Shown here in pieces: positions 11,546 through 23,140 of a DNA stretch of 64,000 nucleotides. The notes beneath the pieces were generated by a model. The model had not been told where the DNA came from and searched no databases. It saw nothing but the letters and a program-made list of their open reading frames with translations. This stretch comes from Leucogyrophana mollusca (lineage: Eukaryota; Basidiomycota; Agaricomycetes; Boletales). The stretch covers positions 81,621 to 145,620 of the forward strand of contig MU266363.1 in the NCBI GenBank assembly GCA_021014945.1, in the 5' to 3' direction. The first letter of the stretch is position 1. The number at the start of each line of letters is the position of its first letter. A program made the position numbers and the translations under genes.

Positions 11546-12248
11546 ATGATCAGATTCATCCTCGTCCAGGTCTGCCATCGACAGCGCGAATCTCTATGCG
11601 TAGCTGACCGGTGCTGTAGAATCGCCAGGGAAAGACTCGTTTGTCGAAATGGTACGTACCTTATGACGACGACGAAAAGGTGAGCGGGCGGAATGATCGA
11701 GCGGTCGTATGCTGGAGACCTGACCAATCGACGCACAGGTCAGACTTCGAGGCGAAGTGCACAGATTAGTTGCTCCTCGCGACCAGAAGTACCAGTCGAA
11801 TTTTGTTGAGGTAGGCTCGAAAGCCCGGCGAAGAATTCGCCACAAACTGATAGCGTCGTAACAGTTCAGGAACTACAAAATTGTCTACCGACGTTACGCT
11901 GGACTTTTCTTCTGCGTCTGTGTCGATGCCAACGATAATGAGCTCGCCTATCTAGAGGCTATTCACTTGTTTGTTGAGATTCTTGGTAATCCCCGTCCAT
12001 TCCATCTTCGTTGGGATGTTCTGCTTACGGTACGCTTCACAGATTCATTCTTCGACAACGTGTGCGAGCTGGACCTGGTCTTCAATTTCTACAAAGTGGG
12101 AACTATACCTCCGTCGGGGATTCTTTACTCACGCTGTTGGGACCAGGTGTACGCCATTCTGGATGAGATATTCTTGGCTGGGGAAATAGAAGAAACGAGC
12201 AAAGACGTCGTACTATCACGATTGGAGGAGCTAGAGAAGCTGGAGTGA
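11546..12248 (+). CDS. APS2: AP-2 adaptor complex sigma subunit
   Basis: Small (sigma) chain of the AP-2 clathrin adaptor, acting in endocytosis at the plasma membrane. Exons: 11546-11569, 11620-11679, 11739-11810, 11865-11985, 12043-12095 and 12147-12248, giving 143 residues against 142 in animals. The sequence matches the family over its length: [20 protein letters not shown], then [19 protein letters not shown] [48 protein letters not shown] and [10 protein letters not shown]. The first exon codes for only eight residues. All splice sites are GT-AG. Sigma-2 rather than sigma-1 is favoured by [18 protein letters not shown] and the overall fit. Confidence 0.95.
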
Positions 12249-14681
12249 CAGCACAAAGCTTTAGGCGCGTCCACTAGGTATTTGGTCGCTGGATAATGTG
12301 CACGGTGTCAGTGTTCATTTTATTCACGCAGCTCTTTTGTGTGGTTTGCTATAGTATTCGTTCGTAATCTCCGTTGTACCAGAAGTCCCGCTTGCCTTCC
12401 ATCGCCGGTAATCTACTTATCAACCTTGGTTCACGTCAGCCCTCGACTGTCATGTCTTATATTAGGTCGCTTGCAAGAGGCCACGTCGGCCCCCAGCGCC
12501 GTTGGAAATCGCACGTCCGTGTTCCATCAACTTTTTATAATTGCAATACTCGCCATCATATCTCAAGGGTACCCGGAAGCGCACTTGGATAACACGAGGG
12601 ACCAGACTTCTATGTTTGCTTCTGAGCTTCATGGTTACCTCCTCCTGCACGTGAGTCAGACTTCGCATCTCTGCCAGATATGAACTAAGTTGTGATGGCT
12701 GGCTCATAGGCAGGATTGGGCTGTTATTGATTAAGACGCTGGGCGTAGCTGTGCTAGGCCGCATTGCTCAGATCTCGGCGGGAACCAACTCTGCCGGTGG
12801 CCACTACCACAAGACACCCGGAGCTTTTTGTTCGCCAGGCTATTATCCCGAGACTTGTCCGACTCTTGCCCGTAATTCAAGAATGCATATGTGCAATGAC
12901 CGCACTGCAAATTTCATGCCCAGCCGGCCTCGCTTAACCTTTTGGCAGAACCTGCCACTCAACCCAGTTGCTCTAGATGGTTGTCGTCGGTCCGCAAGCC
13001 TCTTGCGACTGACTTTCCTCACAACACTGACGTTTTGATCTTTGCGCTTCTGGTGACTAAGTACTTATGATGCAAACCTCGAAACCTTTCCTAATTTTAG
13101 TCGCGAGTTAAGTGTTGTTCGCATGGCGCTTGGAGGGAACGGACACAAGATATGCAGACGACAACCGTTGTCCGCAAGGCTACTCGGAAGCGCGTGCATC
13201 GATGTACACAAAACGTCAAGATCGGAGCGCGGTGCATCAGCGGGAAAATGCGCGGCTTCTACGAAGCACTCGCTCCACCGCGTTCTTGAGGCTAATGCCC
13301 ATGAAGAAGCTGCAGTTATTCCGCTACCTTGTGAGTGGCTCTGCGACCCTAGGGAGAACTCCTCCGGGTGGAAAACGTCACTGACCCGAAGGCAGTACTC
13401 CCTGATGTCAGGGTGTCATTTTTTGAAATGCAGGCCTCCCTGAAGGCGCACCGTTATGACGGCCTGCGAAAAAAACAAAGCGAGACTTACGCAAACTCCA
13501 AGGCTTTCCAATACCATATGGTGACGTTCTCCGCGAGCTTGTTTAACTTTTTGACGTTTCTGCTACCATTCTTAAGGGTCTGATTTTGGACAGATTTGGA
13601 AACATGAAACAGTGTCGTGTCTATCATCATGCTCGGAGCATTCGGTGTGCACTGGAATGACACCAAGGAGAGGCTCATCTCACGAACTAAGCACTCCGCA
13701 CTTCATGGGAGAGTCGGAAATAAAAGTATCCTGGAACTTGCGAAGATAGGCTTCGTCGTGTGGTGCCGACATGATTGCCAATCGTATCTTCATCTTTGGA
13801 TGGCCTATGCCTTCGAGCTGTGGGACGGCATGAATTCTTTCTCATGACAACTGCCAGTGGCGGAAATACCAAAGTTTCAACTTTCAAGTACGTGTTGCTC
13901 AAATTTGAATTGAAGACGCACCTACCTATTAATATAAGCATCACAGGAATCACACCTGTACGGGCCCCATCCAAGAGCTCCTCGTTGGTGATGCCCACCT
14001 GTGCACCTACCCGACACTATGTAAACTTGCTTGCTACCAGGGCTGGTCAGCCACAACTGTCCAATGCTCAACCGACGGATTGACACGCCCCTGACTTCGG
14101 CGTCAAACTTTTAAGGTGGCAACGGGAATCTCACACGCGAATGCCACATGATTGTCGCGTGTGTATTCTCAGACTCCGATGACAATATCAAATGTCCCAA
14201 TTCTGCTCGTTTCTTCCTTCTCAACGCTACGAGGTCACTTTTCAGGAAGGCAAAAACTTGAGGTCCCGAGGTTGGGTGATGCGGCGCATAAGATGAAAGG
14301 CGCAAGCGGCGCAATCGTGCCTATCTGGATCCGGAATGTTCCCGGGCTCCATTTTTCCAGGTGGGGGGTATTGTCACTTCCACAATCTTAAATAGTCAGT
14401 GACCCATTCTGGGTTTGACTTTGTCAATATAACACGAGCTTTGGCTTGCTTCTTGACAGCACGAACAGAATTTCCGCCCACCCGTCACTTTCACTCAACG
14501 CGAGTTATTTGTTACCATATGATGCTTTCCTACTCTGACATTCAATTGCTCCTTGATAGGGATACAGACGCTGAACTCAAACTTCGCCGGCCGTGGTCAC
14601 GTTCCCCAATAATCGTCTGACATCTTGCACGCTGCAGAGTGCAGACTGTGAGTCAAACCGTTCTACTCGCTCTTACAAACC
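12249..14681. other. 2.4-kb stretch, no gene recognised
   Basis: Many short ORFs on both strands (for example 12374-12592, 13123-13443 and 13775-14083) but none continues through plausible splice sites into a known family. Nothing points to a transposon. It may hold unrecognised small genes or decayed sequence. Confidence 0.4.
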
Positions 14682-15910
14682 ATGATCATCTCTCAAGGTA
14701 ATGCTGGCTCGTACATGGAACTCTCATTAGAGGCATATCGTCTCATAGTGAAGTATGTCGGCAACCGCACGGACATTTGCTCTCTATGCAGGGTGTCGAA
14801 AGGCTTCCAGCGCCCAGCAGAACGTGCCCTTTACAATACGATATATGCGAGGAACCCTGCCGACGCGATGACCCTATGCAGTCTCCTTGGCAAACAATCA
14901 CGACTGGCCATCATCGTCGAAGCATTGACAATATTCATTTCTGATGAGGATCGTAGCGGTGACGCCGATCGCACGGCCTTGCCAGACGACTTCTGGCCCA
15001 TCATCGCCCGCGCCTTGCAGCGAACGACCAACCTTCGTTTCCTCAATCTTCACCTGGATTACATCGGTGACACATCCACAGCCTGGATCCTCACTGGAAG
15101 TACTTTCCGCTTGCGCACTTTCCACTGCGATCTGCAATGGGACCCTCACCTCGTATCATTCCTTAACCACCAGCCCGATATCGTCGATCTATACATCGTA
15201 GACTACCCAGTTCCCGATAATGCCACTCACGCCTCGTCGTCTCAAACACCACCCCTAGAACCCAATGCCCTCCCTAATCTGTCCACTCTGGAATGTACTT
15301 TTACGGAAGCCGCCTGCGCCCTCGTCCCAAACCGTCCCATCACCCGACTCAAGACCTGCTTTTCGCGCACTCGTTTAGCTGAGAAGCGCGAAGAAATGTC
15401 GTATTTATTTTCGAAGTTGCCGTTATCCACGCGCCCTCTTCACTCTTTTGACATCGCGGACTCGTCATATTCTGAGTCGTTTTCTATGGAGCTTCTTTCT
15501 TCCGTGATCAAACTCCAAAACAAGGTTCAAGGCTTGCGCTACCTAGGTACACTAGTGCTCCCCATAAGTGGTTCGGAGGTATGCCCGATCTCTGCATCGT
15601 TGACCTTGCGCTAATTGTAAATCTGTCGTGCCTTTCCCGACGTTATGTCACAAAGCGCCTGCAGTTTTATGGGCTGCTTAGACGACTTTCCCTCTTACAA
15701 TGCGTCGAGCTCGATGTTTCTGAATGGGAGCCAACCCCTCCGATTCCTGCAGGAGTACGAGCTCTTGCGTGCGAACTGCGGCTATATTGCCCATCAGTGC
15801 AGCGGGTGATCTTCGTCAACGACTTCGAGAGGACTGTGATATCAGTCGTACATGGTATATGCGTACTGGACTGTGATACCAACACGGAGAATGTATGGAG
15901 GGAGATGTAA
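14682..15910 (+). CDS. F-box-like/LRR-type protein
   Basis: Probable substrate adaptor of an SCF ubiquitin ligase, from the large F-box-like family of Agaricomycetes. Exons 14682-15578 and 15656-15910 give 383 residues. A degenerate F-box lies at about 12-50 (MELSLEAYRLIVKYV, then ICSLCRVSKGFQRPAERAL), followed by leucine-rich repeat-like segments (NLRFLNLHLDYIG, RTFHCDLQWD, NLSTLECTF). The C-terminus (CPSVQRVIFVNDFERTVIS, then NTENVWREM) is typical of this family in mushrooms and supports the splice. The acceptor could also be the CAG at 15662-15664, which removes three residues. Partner proteins cannot be predicted. Confidence 0.75.
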
Positions 15911-17486
15911 ATATCTAGGTGCGAGTGGCGTTACCTACAATTGGCAGTCCCTTGACTCCGCACAGGATTAGACACTGTTATCACGCCTGTGCCCTCTTTT
16001 CGTTCATCATATTGTAGCAACATAGTTTCCTCCAGTATCCTTACCACGTCAACATGATCCTAATCGTGTATTCAGTTTGTCCTTGCCATGGGTAATTGCC
16101 TCCTCAATAACGAGGGTCGTGAAGTTGTGCAAAGGTATGTCCATGGACAAACACAACTGGACTGGCAAGGGAATTTTTGGTACACGCATTTCCAACGTGC
16201 CCTTCCCTTCCTCGCTCTTTCAAGCTTGTGCTTTCGAATGTAAGCGAGATTGCAACTTTCACACATCTCACGTTCTCCTTGTTGACGGGGCCCAAAGTTG
16301 TGCGCGTACCTGAGCACCCGCTTGCAGGTGTGTGTTACAAGCTCGTCCACGTTGGCGCGACCCTTTCAATCCTTTTCAGGTTGGCACGGAGCATAACCGA
16401 CGCAATAGAGAACGACCGATCAGCTGGACGCCCAAACTCGCCCAAGCCGGTCAACGCGGCTTGGTCGATCGAGGTTAGTTCGAGCGTTAGTTATATTCAT
16501 CTCTTCGTTGCCACCCGGATCATATTTTTCATATCTCGGTGCACGAGGCCTCTTCGATACATCCCTCAAATCCCGATGCGATACTGTATTCTATTTCGTG
16601 GCAAGCTGATGGAAGAACAGTGCATCGTCCCCTCTTCCCTCGAAGAGTGGAACCTTGTAGGCGTAACATCTCCAGTTGGAACTAATGGAAGCATAGAAGT
16701 GGGGGAAAGTGAGTTAGGGTTATCTGCGCTGTGACGACCCTTTGCTAACCAGGAACGTGCGATCGTCGCTCAACATCCCTTCTCGGGTGTGAGATATCCC
16801 ACATGTGCCTTGGTTGATGTTTCCTTATGGCGACTCGGAGAGAGTCTTCGTAGCTTTAACTTTTTTACATACGATTCAATCGCATTTGAAAACAGATTCG
16901 TCAACCCTCGCATCAGTGGCAAGTCCGAGGACTGTTCACACCGACTTGGGTTTGGGGCTGTATTACTACCGCCCAAGAAATTTATGCCTTGGACAGGTCT
17001 CTTGAATCCTGGCGTTTTCTCAGGAGTCAAGGCTCAATATTATTCTTCAAGCTGCGTATGAGCATGGACACCTCTTCGCTCCCAAGTCGAAATGACCGGC
17101 TAACATGGGTATATCATTTCTATCGTCTGATAAGCACCACCGTACGCGTTTATCAACTCAGTACCAGGTTTCCTCTGTCTCGCATGTCTTTTACCCGAGG
17201 CGCCTACATCATCATTATCATAGGTTCTGTGGGTGGTGCACCATAACTCATATGCTGTCAACGAGGCTCCACTTTACAGCACCTCTCCAACTTGAGGTCT
17301 CGCTGAACTGTTCCTCTCAATTTCTTTCAATTTTCTAATTGAAGGTAGCACTCTGGATTGGAACTTATAGGTCTCTGGTGCATCTGATTGTGTACAGTGT
17401 ACTCAGTGAATCTGAACCATTTCGTGACTGCTCATCAACATCCACTGGGATATTTGGAAGGCCCCTCCCGCCCGATTTCTCGGTCG
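15911..17486. other. 1.6-kb stretch, no gene recognised
   Basis: The longest ORF (16177-16734 +) has patches that look coding (ITDAIENDRSAGRPNSPKPV, LMEEQCIVPSSLEEWNLVGV) but I could not connect them into a known protein. It may be an unrecognised multi-exon gene or a decayed one. The part next to 17487 is the Hmp1-like promoter. Confidence 0.35.
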
Positions 17487-17568
17487 ACGTCAGCGTGTCA
17501 GTTTATGCGCCACGCTACTTCGGGACGTCACCGTATTGGCTAGATGACGTCATGACCAAGCAACGTCA
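17487..17568 (+). promoter_or_regulatory. Cluster of four ACGTCA (ATF/CREB-type) sites
   Basis: ACGTCA at 17487-17492, 17525-17530 and 17563-17568, and a full palindromic TGACGTCA at 17545-17552. They end 46 bp before a TATA-like box and sit upstream of the Hmp1-like gene at 17710. Such sites bind bZIP factors of the Atf1 stress type (established for fungi); use here is inferred. Confidence 0.55.
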
Positions 17569-17613
17569 TTCCAACCACTACACTTTCCAAATCCGGACCC
17601 CGCCTCTGAGGAG

Positions 17614-17619
17614 TATAAG
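17614..17619 (+). promoter_or_regulatory. TATA box of the Hmp1-like gene
   Basis: TATAAG 91-96 bp before the ATG at 17710, followed by a pyrimidine-rich leader with CACTATCAACTTG and CCACTTCTACC, typical of a highly expressed fungal gene. Confidence 0.5.
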
Positions 17620-17709
17620 TACGAGGTCGCAGCTTTCAGGTCTTCACTATCAACTTGTACCCACTTCTACCACTCAATACATACTCAAATACCAATCCTA
17701 GAAATCAAT

Positions 17710-18183
17710 ATGTCTTCCCAAGAGCCCAGGTGAGCTATCTTCTATATTTTCAATCACGGGCATGCAAGCTTACCCTTTCTCGTAGCAAGACCTCTGGTCA
17801 ATATCACTCCCTCAAGGGCACCGTTGTAGAGACTGTGTGTATATACTTGTCGCTGGCGTCCAGGACGTCCCCTGACACGCGTTTGTAGATCGGTGATTTG
17901 ACAGGTGCTCAGACCTGGACGACGTCGGGCAAAGAGGAACACGCTCAAGGCGAGGGCGAGTATAACGCTGCCCAAGCTAAGGGCTACGCAGAAGGTGTCG
18001 TCGACAGAGCTGGCGGATACAAGGATTCCGTTGTTGGCGCCGTTACCGGCGACAAGACTCAACAAGCTTCTGGCGAGTTGTTTCTGAGCCCTGGTGAACA
18101 TCACGAACTCATTATGTTTCACAGGCAACGCCAGAAACGAGAAGGGCCAAGTTCAGCAGGATCTGAACAAACCCACTTCATAA
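17710..18183 (+). CDS. Hmp1-type mismatch/cruciform DNA recognition protein (CsbD-like)
   Basis: Small hydrophilic protein of the CsbD-like family; its basidiomycete relatives are called mismatched base pair and cruciform DNA recognition protein (Hmp1) and are abundant, stress-linked proteins. Exons 17710-17729, 17786-17834, 17889-18072 and 18125-18183 give 103 residues: MSSQEPSKTSGQYHSLKGT, then AQAKGYAEGVVDRAGGYKDS, VVGAVTGDKTQQASG and a tail QVQQDLNKPTS. The last intron starts with GC (gcgagt at 18073) and ends cacag. The alternative GT two bases further on gives a long tail foreign to the family. The promoter has four ACGTCA sites and a TATA box. Followed tail to tail by HEM13. Confidence 0.88.
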
Positions 18184-18389
18184 ATGTTCATATCGAATAC
18201 TGTCGATTATACTTTATTGCACCGGAAGATAATATGTCGCGCTGTAGTAAGGATAAATGTATATCAATTACACGTTGGCATTCAAAGTCACCACTGCAGG
18301 GAATTGATCAAAACCAACACGGTTGCGCCGATTCTATTGTAATTACAGGATTATCAAATCATTTTCTTCTCTAAATGATCATAAAGGCA

Positions 18390-19487
18390 TTATATCCATT
18401 CGCGTGGCTTTTTCAAGACCTCCATAATCTTTGTTTCCTCACTTCCTTCATCCGTCCCCATATCAGTCATATACTCCCACCTTGCGGTCTCTGGGAGGCT
18501 CATCAAGATACTTTCGATGCGTGCAGAGGGCGTTTTCAGTCCAAACTTGGTACCTCTATCGTACACCAAGTTGAACTCCACATATCGACCTCTGCGCAGC
18601 AGTTGCCACCGCCTATGTTGTTCGGTGCTTGGGAGGGGGTTTGTGCGCTTCAGTATCGGTATATATGAAGGAAGGAAGGCGTCCCCGACAGTTCTGATGA
18701 ACGCGAAAATATCTTCCGCCGTCCTGGGTCTTTTCGAGTCCTCCGAGAGGCGAGCATGCTTTTCCGTGCTCAGATCGTCGAAGAATAAGCCACCAATACC
18801 ACGAGTCTCGCTGCGATGGGGAATGTAGAAGTATTCGTCGCACCATTTCTTGAACGCGGGGTAGAGCTCGTCGCCGTGCTTATCACATGCACCTTTCAAG
18901 GTATTATGAAAGTGCGCTGCATCTTCCTCGTATAGATAAGATGGGGTGAGATCAGAGCCGCCTCCGAACCACCAAGCTACCACTTTTGCTGGTCCCTCCT
19001 CGCCCTCTGCAACTTTCTCCGTGATCTCGAAGTAACGGTAATTGGCGTGTACAGTGGGGGAGTGTGGATTTCGAGGATGGACAACAAGACTGATTCCAGC
19101 AGCGAAGAATGGAAGGCTGCTCTGGCCGTCATAAGGGATGGTAGAATGATCAGCGCGCATCTCTTTGATCGCGGCGGGGGGTAGCATGCCATGCACGATC
19201 GAGATGTTTACGCCAGCTTTCTCTAAGATCGTCTCTTGTGTATTGGACGATGCAAATATCGCAGGCGGAGCCGAGAATACACACGAAACCCCCTTCCCTC
19301 CTTGAGTGCGCAACCACGAGTCGCGCTTGAATTGAGGCGCATTGGGATCTAACCCTTCAAATTCGGAGACTATCCGCTCCTGAAGACCGAAGATATATTC
19401 TTCGACCTGCTCGCGCATGGACTTGGCTTCAGGAGAATATTCCATGTGGCAACTGACGGTGGGACTGGCGATTGGGCTATTGGGCAA
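18390..19487 (-). CDS. HEM13: Coproporphyrinogen III oxidase (oxygen-dependent)
   Basis: Heme synthesis: oxidative decarboxylation of coproporphyrinogen III to protoporphyrinogen IX, using O2. One uninterrupted ORF of 365 residues, unusual here because nearly every neighbour has introns. Family signatures are complete: FFAAGISLVVHPRNPHSPTV, AWWFGGGSDLTPSYLYEED, HRSETRGIGGLFFDD, and near the C-terminus RRGRYVEFNLVYDRGTKFGL. The first 15 residues (MPNSPIASPTVSCHM) are weakly amphipathic; I cannot say whether they target the mitochondrion. In yeast the enzyme is cytosolic. The start shares a 164-bp divergent promoter with UBC1. Confidence 0.96.
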   Translation of the reverse strand: MPNSPIASPTVSCHMEYSPEAKSMREQVEEYIFGLQERIVSEFEGLDPNAPQFKRDSWLRTQGGKGVSCVFSAPPAIFASSNTQETILEKAGVNISIVHGMLPPAAIKEMRADHSTIPYDGQSSLPFFAAGISLVVHPRNPHSPTVHANYRYFEITEKVAEGEEGPAKVVAWWFGGGSDLTPSYLYEEDAAHFHNTLKGACDKHGDELYPAFKKWCDEYFYIPHRSETRGIGGLFFDDLSTEKHARLSEDSKRPRTAEDIFAFIRTVGDAFLPSYIPILKRTNPLPSTEQHRRWQLLRRGRYVEFNLVYDRGTKFGLKTPSARIESILMSLPETARWEYMTDMGTDEGSEETKIMEVLKKPREWI

Positions 19488-19651
19488 GACTGCGAGACGA
19501 TTGGGTCCACCTGAGTGAAGCCACGTGGGGCTGTCATTCTGTTCGCTTAGCTAATCTGTCTTCTTCCAGTGAATTCGCACTCCTGCCTTCATCTTACAGG
19601 CTCCCGCTGTAGTATCCTTCGCTTTATTGTGTATCACTAGCTTTCTGTACC
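19488..19651. promoter_or_regulatory. Divergent promoter of HEM13 and UBC1
   Basis: Only 164 bp separate the two ATGs. No clear TATA box on either side; pyrimidine runs (CTTCTTCCAG and CTTCATC) lie on the UBC1 side. Any regulation of one gene must act close to the other. Confidence 0.5.
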
Positions 19652-20479
19652 ATGGATGCCCGTCTCCGCCGTGTAAACAAGGAAATTGCAGGTATGTTTA
19701 GAGTTGCTCGATGCAGCCGTGATTCTCCCTGACTCGCGGCGGTAAGACTGCAAGAACGATAGATCTTCCAATATCCGAATCGACCTCATCGATTCTTCGC
19801 CTTTTCACTTGAAAGGGTCATTCCCGGGTCCACAAGATACTCCTTATGAAGGAGGCCACTTCGAAGTTGTCAGCTACATTTCTGGTTCGTTTTCGAGGCA
19901 TGAGACTTATCGGCGCCACAGGATATCGTGATCCCAGACTCGTATCCTTTCCAGCCAGTCAAGATGAAGTTCATCACCAAAGTATATCATCCAAACGTCT
20001 CGTCTGCGTCTGGCGCCATCTGCCTCGATATACTGAAGGATGCATGGTCGCCAGTCTTGACGCTGAAGTCAACCTTGATCTCGCTTCAGTCGCTGCTATG
20101 TTCTCCAGAGCCAAATGACCCGCAGGATGCGGAAGTTGCGAAGCACTACACGACGAGCAAACGCAGTTTCGACGACACGGCAAGATACTGGACACAGATC
20201 TATGCTGGAGGACCAGGGTCACGTGGGAAGACTGAAACGAAGGAATCTGTTCGAGACGAGGTGGCCATCGCTGGGCTGGAGAAAGCGCACGTAGATCAGT
20301 TTGAGGCTCTCGGTTTCGAACGGGGGAAAGTCGTACGTTTCTCCCCCGCGACTTTCATTGCACCGAGTCTTATGCGTGTTTGTTTCCCGTAGATCGATGT
20401 TCTGCGGCGGTTGAACTACAGAGGAGCGAACGTGTCGAAGATCACAGAAGATAGGATTGTCGAGGAATTGCTGAAATGA
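19652..20479 (+). CDS. UBC1: Ubiquitin-conjugating enzyme E2 with UBA domain (Ubc1/UBE2K)
   Basis: E2 enzyme of the Ubc1/E2-25K class, which extends K48 ubiquitin chains. Exons 19652-19691, 19747-19868, 19922-20332 and 20393-20479 give 219 residues. The UBC fold covers about 1-150: RIDLIDSSPFHLKGSFPGP, DTPYEGGHFEVDI, the HPN motif (77-79) and the catalytic cysteine in GAICLDIL (C88, the same number as in yeast Ubc1, with K93 also kept). A charged linker follows, then a UBA-type C-terminus (about 178-219: AHVDQFEALGFERGKV, DVLRRLNYRG, IVEELLK). The UBA domain separates it from Ubc4/5-type E2s. The exon 2 acceptor (ggtaag) has a weak pyrimidine tract. Confidence 0.94.
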
Positions 20480-23140
20480 TTGACTTTGGTGACGTCAGCA
20501 TACCCTTGCATGTCAATGTCCTCGTTCCCTTTTGTGGTCTTCTTATCAATGTCATCGCACTTGACCGCTTTTTCGCAGCGCTCGTGACGTTTACCCGACT
20601 GCACCCGAATGCGATGGACTTTTCTCTCGTCGCTCACCGCATCACAATGTAGCCAACATGTTTTTCATTGCTCATTGTATTTCGCTGCTCTCGGGCCGGA
20701 GTCCATTGACAAAGTCCTAACTTGATCGATCTTGATCGACTCTCGACAATGTTGCCACACCCCATGCCCTCCGCTCCGAATCCTCAGTCGCAATGATTCC
20801 TTATCGAGAGATCGAGCACTGATCATCCCTTCCTCTACCCATGGGCCCCGTTTTAATTTGCCACGCACAGTCCGCTGATTACCAAGTTTCACAGCGGAAT
20901 GCACACCAGGTCACAAACTATCCGCCAGCATACTGTGACATACTCGCGAACGCCGAAGCGTACGAGTATGGCTTCGAAGAATCGCCGTTGACTCAATTAG
21001 AGGTCTTCTTGGTATTTTTGCGAGGACTCAACAGGTGTGAAGTCCGCTGAATCAGGCAAGTCAACTAACAGAGCAGTCCATCACCGCTCCGGCAGTCGTA
21101 AACAACCCCAACTAGTTCATTGGTAAAAGCAATGATCCGCGAAGGATTGTATGAATAGCCTCTATACGAATAGGAAGAACATTGACATAGTAGTCCCATC
21201 ACACCGTAATGGGAATGCGGGGTGCTCGATGTACCTCAAACTATAAAAAGGTTAAACGGTACATGGGGATCAGATAATGCCTCATGGACCTGGAATAAGT
21301 GTAGGAGGGTCAGCTTAGGTACTGGCACTGAGTAATAGGCGTCTGTGCAGATGCATAATTAACAGGGGGATACGTGAGAGCGCTAGAACGAGCGCCAAAT
21401 GAAAGGCGAGCACCGCCGTGTCCGCGTCAGACTGCTGGGAAGGGCGAGCGGCGACGCTCCGCCCTACTATATTGGCTATGAACCAAACCACGCTGTGCCA
21501 ATTTCGAAGGAAGGTGGCACTCGCAAGCTTTGGACTCATAGAACATAGTAAGACGGAGAGACACCGCAGACCATTCTGCAGGAGTCGGAGCGCAAGACTT
21601 CGGCCCGCGGGGGCTCTGTGATAAGAAGTCAAGAAGTGGAAGATACTCCAGAGGAAGAAGGGGGTGGGGGAAAGATATTCCATTGGGTGTTATTCACAAA
21701 AATACACTAGGGGGTTTATATAGGGTAGCGAAAGAGTGTGATGTGGGTGCCAGTGTTCTCTCCGAAAACCTCCACTTGTTGTCACGAAATTTACTCTGCG
21801 TGAGCTATCATGCCGGATCAGCTGACACCCATTCGGGTTGATCTGTAGAACAGCCTAAGCACAAAAGGAAAACAAAGTAAGTAAGAGGGACGGCATCCTG
21901 CACGTCAATAATATTGAAATTCATAAGATGTCAAGCCTGCAGGTCCAGCCTTAAACGCACCCTTGCACACAGCCGATATCAGCACATCTGACTGTCTCAA
22001 GGATCGGCACCAAGCAAGAGAAATCAGCGACTGCGTGGAGCAGCATAGCCCACGTGAATTCTGCTTTGTTCTATCCTATCGCATTGCTTTTTTACGCTGA
22101 TTTTTCGATCAGACCAGGCGGGAATGCACAACAGTACGATGAAAGCTCTACGTATGCAAGTACTCTCCTGGCGAGATCAGTGGGCATATTTAATGCTGTG
22201 TCCTGCGGCGTGTGGAAGCGTGAATGGCGACAGATAGTGAGCAAGTTCGGCCGGACATCAGAGAAGCTCAAGTAGTTACCTCATGGTCGAGATAAATACA
22301 CGTTGTACTCCGAAACAAGAGAAAAGGTTTCCTTCAGAGAGAAAGATCGAGGAGGAATTCTTTGTGCCGGAAGGTGCACCCGTGGAGAATGGAAGATTTT
22401 GGGAACCGCCACACCCGAAAGCCAGATCGGTTGTCCCTGGCCGCCGGAATTATGGATTCCCTTGCACTTGTCTAGCCCACCAAGGCCCCCCTACATCTCC
22501 CTGCGCCTGCAGGCGAATAACTGGGGGAGAAGTGCCGTGCGCTGGTAGAACAGGCGGCAGCCTCAGAGATACGGTGAAAGCTTAACCACTAACGCCTATA
22601 GAGATTAGTGGACAGCCTTAGCCGATGAGTGGGGTCCGACGTTACCGTGCCTTTGTCTAAATCTCATGTTCCGGCCAGCCGACGTCGATGGAAGCTCAGA
22701 TGAAGAACTTGGATTGTAGGTTTGGAGGAAGATACAGAGATCTTCCGATATAACCCTCTTAAGGATTAAAGCAATGGAGGTCTCCACTGGAGCAAAAAAT
22801 TGCGAACTGGCATACCCACGTAATTGAGAGGGGCAGGGGGTAGAGATGGATAATCGTGCGTCAGGCCTAGTCTTTGGGATTGACAAAGGGGCGCTGCTAT
22901 GTTGGCCTGCGGCCATGGGGAACGCAAATTTCCACACGAAATGGTCTCATTGTCTAATAAAAGTCTGCATCTGCCGTCAGCATATCGTTCAAATCGATGA
23001 GTATCCGGCCACCTACCCCATCCTGATACATCCTGTCACAAAAAGAGAATAAAACATATAAAATACCCACACACACCGGCATAGCCCGTCGCACTATCAG
23101 TAGGCCCCATGCGCGCTTGCAATTAGCTATCTTGGGCGCT
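20480..23140. other. 2.7-kb stretch, no gene recognised
   Basis: Apart from the doubtful ORF at 21315-21683, only short ORFs are seen. The longest on the plus strand (22283-22585) begins with an acidic stretch (KIEEEFFVPEGAPVENG) but turns into Pro/Cys-rich noise. No repeats or mobile-element features were noticed. Confidence 0.4.
21315..21683 (-). CDS. Doubtful small hydrophobic ORF
   Basis: An ATG-started ORF of 122 residues, rich in Leu, Ser and Arg, with two hydrophobic stretches (near FFLWSIFHFL and LAFHLALVLALSRIPLLI). A good TATA sequence (TATATAAA on the minus strand, 21722-21715) lies 32 bp upstream, which would put the transcription start at about the ATG. No family resemblance and no conserved motif. 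It may equally be chance; listed because of the TATA placement. Confidence 0.2.
   Translation of the reverse strand: MEYLSPTPFFLWSIFHFLTSYHRAPAGRSLALRLLQNGLRCLSVLLCSMSPKLASATFLRNWHSVVWFIANIVGRSVAARPSQQSDADTAVLAFHLALVLALSRIPLLIMHLHRRLLLSAST

Noticed and set aside
22283..22585. 100-residue plus ORF with acidic start
   Set aside because: No family, no splice continuation, no promoter features; kept only as part of the empty stretch.
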